Shown one piece after another: positions 5,776 through 8,957 of a stretch of DNA of 8,957 nt; position 1 is the stretch's first letter; every line of letters begins with the position of its first letter. Under the pieces are notes generated by a model. That model searched no databases. It was not told the DNA's origin and saw only the letters and a list, made by a program, of their open reading frames with translations. Origin of the DNA: Erysipelotrichaceae bacterium (GTDB taxonomy: Bacteria; Bacillota_I; Bacilli_A; Erysipelotrichales; Erysipelotrichaceae); contig DMBB01000402.1 of assembly GCA_003446295.1 (NCBI GenBank), forward strand, positions 1 to 8,957. The letters are read 5' to 3'. The position numbers and the translations under genes are program-made.

Positions 5776-7575
5776 ATGAACGAATTTCAGAACTCCGAGA
5801 GAAACGGACGTCCTGTTCGTTATTCTCAGGTCACTGAGCCGGACTATTCTCTGAATGCGATCGACCGACATTCTGACACCCTTGTTTACGCCCTTGGCGG
5901 ACTAGGTGAAGTCGGTAAAAATATGTACTGTGTAGAACATGATGATGAGATCATCATTATAGACTGCGGAGTACTTTTCCCGGAAGATGACCTTCTGGGA
6001 GTTGACTATGTAATTCCCGACTATACATATCTCATTAAAAACCAATCCCGCATCAAAGCACTCGTGATCACACACGGTCATGAGGATCATATCGGAGGTA
6101 TCCCCTTCTTCCTGCAGTCTGTGCATCTCAAACAGATCTATGCGCCGCGCTTTGCCAAAGCACTGATCGAGAAGAAACTCGAAGAGCATAGACTCAGCAG
6201 AGCCTGCAAGATCGTTGAGATCGACGGTGACAGCAGGATCAAGACCAAATACTTCAACATCGGATTCGTCAATACGGTCCACTCGATCCCTGACTCCTAT
6301 GGAGTTATCGTCAATACACCGAACGGCCGTATCTTCGAAACAGGTGACTTCAAATTTGACCTGACGCCGATCGGTCCCAACGCAGATTATCAGAAGATGG
6401 CTTATATGGGACAGGTCGGGATCACGCTGCTGATGAGCGATTCGACAAACTCAGCTGTTCCGGGTTTCTCGGTCAGTGAGAAAGCCGTAGCCAGGGCGAT
6501 CATGGATCAGATCCGGAAAACACCGGGACGTCTGCTTGTATCGACATTTGCTTCAAACGTCCTGCGTCTGAACCAGATCCTTGAAGCAGCTGTGGCATGC
6601 GACAGAAAAGTTGCCGTATTCGGAAGATCCATGGAGAATGTATGCGAGATCGGAAGAAAGCTTGGTGTCATCAATATTCCGGACAGTGCATTCATTACCG
6701 GCAATGAACTGAACACCCTGCCGAACTCCAAGATCTGCATCGTATGTACAGGAAGCCAGGGCGAACCGATGGCAGCTCTGTCAAGGATCGCAAACGGTAC
6801 GCATAAGTATCTGAAGATCATTCCCGGCGATACCGTCCTGTTCTCATCCAATCCGATTCCCGGAAACGGCGTATCGGTTTCGGCAGTTGTAAACCAGCTG
6901 ACCAGAGTCGGTGCTAATGTTGTAGTCAACTCACCTCTGACATCCTTCCATACGACCGGACATGCGCCAAGAGAAGAACAAAAGCTCATGCTGAATCTGA
7001 TCAAGCCGAAGTACTTCATGCCTAATCATGGTGAATACAAGATGCTTGTACAGCACTCAGCTACAGCACAGGAAACAGGCGTACCTGCGGACCACTGTCT
7101 GATCTGCTCCAACGGCGACATTGTTGTCATGAGGAATGAAGAATGCTTCATTGCCAATGAACGTGTCCAGACAGACGCGATCTATGTCGATGGAAATGAT
7201 GCTTCCGGATTATCAACATCCGTCATCAAAGACAGACAGATCCTTGCCAACTCAGGTCTTGTCGCAGTTATCGTAACGATCGACTCACGCTACAATAAGA
7301 TCCTGTGCAGACCGAGTATCGTCAGCCGCGGATTTGTCTACATCAAAGAATCTCAGACGCTCCTGAAGGAAGCGGAACTTGTCGTATACGATGCGTTAAA
7401 AAACAAAATGCAGCAGAGAACAACATTCGGTGAACTCAAGAACTGCATCAGGTCTTCTCTGGAGCCCTTCCTGTTCCAGAGAACGAATCGTAACCCGATC
7501 GTCATTCCGGTCATTCTGAACCAGAAAGCGGCGATCGCGCAGATCCAGGCCAAACAGGCTGCGCGCAAACTGTAA
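5776..7575 (+). CDS. rnjA: Ribonuclease J (J1-like)
   Basis: A 599-residue metallo-beta-lactamase/beta-CASP ribonuclease with 5'-to-3' exonuclease and endonuclease activity, central to mRNA decay and rRNA maturation in Firmicutes. The metal-site motif HGHEDHIGG (100-108), VHSIPDS (168-174, His169), TGDFKFD (189-195, Asp191), the beta-CASP segments SDSTNS (221-226) and TGSQGEP (325-331), TTGHA (393-397) and MPNHGEY (415-421) are all intact. That favours the catalytic J1 type over a degenerate J2. ATG 5776 is chosen because AAAGGAG (5763-5769) lies six bases upstream; an in-frame TTG at 5743 has no such site. The conserved core begins near residue 35, about 26 residues later than I recall for Bacillus RNase J1. 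The rpoY gene, often found beside rnjA, is not here. Confidence 0.96.
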   Translation: MNEFQNSERNGRPVRYSQVTEPDYSLNAIDRHSDTLVYALGGLGEVGKNMYCVEHDDEIIIIDCGVLFPEDDLLGVDYVIPDYTYLIKNQSRIKALVITHGHEDHIGGIPFFLQSVHLKQIYAPRFAKALIEKKLEEHRLSRACKIVEIDGDSRIKTKYFNIGFVNTVHSIPDSYGVIVNTPNGRIFETGDFKFDLTPIGPNADYQKMAYMGQVGITLLMSDSTNSAVPGFSVSEKAVARAIMDQIRKTPGRLLVSTFASNVLRLNQILEAAVACDRKVAVFGRSMENVCEIGRKLGVINIPDSAFITGNELNTLPNSKICIVCTGSQGEPMAALSRIANGTHKYLKIIPGDTVLFSSNPIPGNGVSVSAVVNQLTRVGANVVVNSPLTSFHTTGHAPREEQKLMLNLIKPKYFMPNHGEYKMLVQHSATAQETGVPADHCLICSNGDIVVMRNEECFIANERVQTDAIYVDGNDASGLSTSVIKDRQILANSGLVAVIVTIDSRYNKILCRPSIVSRGFVYIKESQTLLKEAELVVYDALKNKMQQRTTFGELKNCIRSSLEPFLFQRTNRNPIVIPVILNQKAAIAQIQAKQAARKL

Positions 7576-7584
7576 ATCGGATAT

Positions 7585-7612
7585 AAGAAAACAGCCGCAA
7601 GGCTGTTTTCTT
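7585..7612. terminator. Bidirectional intrinsic terminator between rnjA and the amidohydrolase gene
   Basis: AAGAAAACAGCC (7585-7596) and GGCTGTTTTCTT (7601-7612) are perfect reverse complements around a GCAA tetraloop (GNRA type), giving a 12-bp stem with its A/T part as the U-tract on either strand. It lies nine bases after the rnjA stop and ten bases before the end of the convergent amidohydrolase gene, so it should stop both. Confidence 0.93.
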
Positions 7613-7622
7613 GATGTAATGA

Positions 7623-8765
7623 TCAGTCGATCTTATTGCCGTTGATCAGAACCAGTCTGACTTTGGAATCGATGTCAAACGGTGAGCCTTCGTAAACGAC
7701 CAGGTCTCCGTCTTTGCCCGGTTCCAGTGATCCGACTCTGTCTTCAATACCGATATGCTTTGCAGGATTGATCGTGATCGCTTTCAGTGCTTCATACGGA
7801 TCCATGCCTGCTTTGACAGCAAGACCTGCGCAAAGTGTCAGATACTGCTGCGGGATGACCGGTGAGTCTGTAATGATGGACACGAGGCATCCTTTTTCAC
7901 TCAGGATCTTCGGTGTCTCCCAGGACTTGTTCTGCAGTTCGAACTTGGATGCGTGTGTCAGTGTCGGACCGACAGCCATCGGATATTCTTTGCATTCAGC
8001 GAGCTTGTCTGCGATCAGATGGCCTTCTGTTGTATGTTCAAGCGTCATCTTGACATTGAATTCACGGGCCAGTCTGACAGCTGTCAGAATGTCATTGGCC
8101 TGGTGTGCATGGATCTTCAGAGGGATCTCACGTTTCATAACAGGGATCATTGCTTCGCACTTGTAATCAAATGCAGGCTTCTTCGCAGGATCATCGCCTG
8201 CTGCTTCAAGTCTTGCCATATAGTCAAGTGTCTTCAGCATCATCTGGCGGATATTGGCAGCAGTTGTCATACGCGCTGCGTTGCCCTTCTCCCTGTAGCA
8301 TCTCTTGGGATTCTCTCCAAGCGCGCATTTCATTGCAATCGGGTCTTTCACGATCATATCATCTACACAGCATCCGGTCGTTTTAACAGCGATCCATGTA
8401 CCGCCGATCGCGTTGGAGCTTCCCTGTCCTGTCGCAACGGTTGTAACGCCTGCCTGGGCAGCCATTTTAACAGTCGGATCCAGTGGATTGAAGCTGTCGA
8501 TCGCTCTGAGCTGGGGCGTGCATACATCATTCATTTCATTATAGTCTGCGCCTTCAAAGCCGATTCCATAACCATCAAGTCCAAGATGAGCATGAGCATC
8601 GATGAAACCGGGATATACATCATATCCTTCGGCGTCATAGACCTCACCATCAGAGGTCAGATCTGTTCCGATTGCCTTGATAATACCGTCTTCGATCAGA
8701 ATGTCGGCTTTGTAGGGTTCTTTGTTCACCATATCGTGAATCATTCCGTTTTTAACTAAAACCAT
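7623..8765 (-). CDS. Metal-dependent amidohydrolase, substrate unknown
   Basis: A 380-residue amidohydrolase-superfamily enzyme, imidazolonepropionase/prolidase-like in overall style. It has a short beta-sandwich at each end around a TIM-barrel metal site. GFIDAHAHLG (53-62) gives His58 and His60; IHAHQAND (218-225) has His219 and His221; LEHTTEGH (242-249) has His244 and His249; TDSPVIP (299-305) has Asp300, the usual catalytic Asp. The C-terminus shows INPAKHIGI and GSLEPGKDGDLVV, which are typical. There is no signal peptide. ATG 8765 is preferred over an upstream GTG at 8777 because GGTGGAGG lies five bases before it and contains that GTG. It stands alone between two terminators with its own promoter, so context does not reveal a substrate. 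Confidence 0.9.
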   Translation of the reverse strand: MVLVKNGMIHDMVNKEPYKADILIEDGIIKAIGTDLTSDGEVYDAEGYDVYPGFIDAHAHLGLDGYGIGFEGADYNEMNDVCTPQLRAIDSFNPLDPTVKMAAQAGVTTVATGQGSSNAIGGTWIAVKTTGCCVDDMIVKDPIAMKCALGENPKRCYREKGNAARMTTAANIRQMMLKTLDYMARLEAAGDDPAKKPAFDYKCEAMIPVMKREIPLKIHAHQANDILTAVRLAREFNVKMTLEHTTEGHLIADKLAECKEYPMAVGPTLTHASKFELQNKSWETPKILSEKGCLVSIITDSPVIPQQYLTLCAGLAVKAGMDPYEALKAITINPAKHIGIEDRVGSLEPGKDGDLVVYEGSPFDIDSKVRLVLINGNKID

Positions 8766-8770
8766 GTTTA

Positions 8771-8778
8771 CCTCCACC
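8771..8778 (-). promoter_or_regulatory. Strong ribosome binding site deciding the amidohydrolase start
   Basis: GGTGGAGG on the minus strand is five bases (TAAAC) before the ATG at 8765. The alternative in-frame GTG at 8777 lies inside this site, so starting there would use the Shine-Dalgarno as coding sequence. The ATG is therefore the likelier start. Confidence 0.8.
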
Positions 8779-8799
8779 CGGAATCACTCCGTTGGAATC

Positions 8800-8828
8800 A
8801 TTGTATGGAGAACAGCCATCTGATGCAA
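8800..8828 (-). promoter_or_regulatory. Promoter of the amidohydrolase gene
   Basis: On the minus strand TTGCAT (complement of 8823-8828) is followed by exactly 17 bases and TACAAT (complement of 8800-8805). Transcription would begin near 8793, about 28 bases upstream of the ATG. It lies just after the terminator of the preceding gene, so the amidohydrolase appears to be a single-gene unit. The word TGATTCC occurs twice in the leader, 14 bases apart (complements of 8780-8786 and 8794-8800). Confidence 0.72.
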
Positions 8829-8830
8829 CT

Positions 8831-8855
8831 AAAAAGATCACCCTATCGGGTGATC
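8831..8855 (-). terminator. Intrinsic terminator after the Hsp20 gene
   Basis: GATCACCC and GGGTGATC form a perfect 8-bp stem with a 4-base loop (8836-8855), followed on the minus strand by five T (8835-8831). It lies nine bases past the Hsp20 stop codon. Confidence 0.93.
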
Positions 8856-8864
8856 ACGGTCTGT

Positions 8865-8957
8865 TTAGAGAATATCAATGTATTTCTTTTCTTCTGCTTC
8901 TTTTTTCTGTTCTGTAGGGATCTGCAGTGTCAGAATACCGTTTTCATATCCGGCACG
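8865..8957 (-). CDS. Small heat-shock protein Hsp20, C-terminal fragment
   Basis: The minus strand from the window edge to a TAA at 8867-8865 encodes 30 residues that read as the C-terminal end of an alpha-crystallin/Hsp20 chaperone. AGYENGILTLQIP matches the family's final A-x-Y-x-N-G-x-L-x-L-x-I-P strand. It is followed by a lysine/glutamate-rich linker and a terminal KKYIDIL with the I-x-I/L-type tail motif that docks onto neighbouring subunits during oligomer assembly. These chaperones hold unfolding proteins without ATP. The gene is cut by the right window edge, so start, promoter and full length are not visible; a terminator follows the stop. The fragment is short but the pattern is distinctive. 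Confidence 0.85.
   Translation of the reverse strand, partial: RAGYENGILTLQIPTEQKKEAEEKKYIDIL

Noticed and set aside
6507..7019. Minus-strand open frame of 170 codons inside rnjA
   Set aside because: Antisense shadow of a highly conserved RNase J reading frame.
7953..8759. Long plus-strand open frame (268 codons) opposite the amidohydrolase
   Set aside because: It is antisense to a gene with clear catalytic motifs, its translation is low-complexity in character with many Cys, His and Ile, and it has no family resemblance.
1..8957. CRISPR arrays, tRNA or rRNA genes, insertion sequences, prophage genes
   Set aside because: No regularly spaced repeats, cloverleaf-like sequences, transposase or integrase motifs, or target-site duplications were seen on either strand.

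Overview
The window looks like a core chromosomal segment of a low-to-mid GC Firmicute. Several things point there: a Gram-positive-type peptide deformylase, RNase J, a SEDS protein next to rsmD and coaD, strong Shine-Dalgarno sites, and many intrinsic terminators. In Bacillus, rnjA and def lie near each other, and ftsW, the rsmD orthologue and coaD lie in the same broader chromosomal region, so the layout here resembles a compacted version of that block. A gut Erysipelotrichia-like organism is my best guess, but it rests on general impression and is not proven. No tRNA, rRNA, CRISPR array, insertion sequence or prophage is visible, and no gene-free gap exceeds 300 bases.

Left end (1-1200): a small protein gene cut by the window edge (minus strand) lies divergent from a LysR-type regulator (plus strand). 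The shared intergenic region carries two 12-base direct repeats that are candidate regulator sites. The regulator gene ends at a weak terminator facing the next operon.

Middle-left (1202-2640): a two-gene minus-strand operon encodes an AbrB/SpoVT-type DNA-binding protein translationally coupled to a cytoplasmic GT1 (MGT-type) glycosyltransferase. It has a near-consensus promoter embedded in a 29-base inverted repeat, so an autoregulated cassette is likely. This is the most interesting accessory feature here.

Centre (2671-4953): the minus-strand operon ftsW/rodA - rsmD - coaD has both junctions as 4-base ATGA overlaps and ends in a strong terminator. It joins cell-wall polymerisation, 16S rRNA modification and coenzyme A synthesis. 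The first gene has no obvious Shine-Dalgarno and an extended -10 immediately before its ATG, so its mRNA may be leaderless.

Centre-right (5043-7612): plus-strand def and rnjA have separate promoters and end at a perfect 12-bp hairpin with a GCAA loop. A CcpA-like palindrome sits between the divergent ftsW and def.

Right end (7623-8957): a minus-strand metal-dependent amidohydrolase of unknown substrate has its own promoter. Upstream of it is the C-terminal tail of a small heat-shock protein (Hsp20), which ends at its own terminator.
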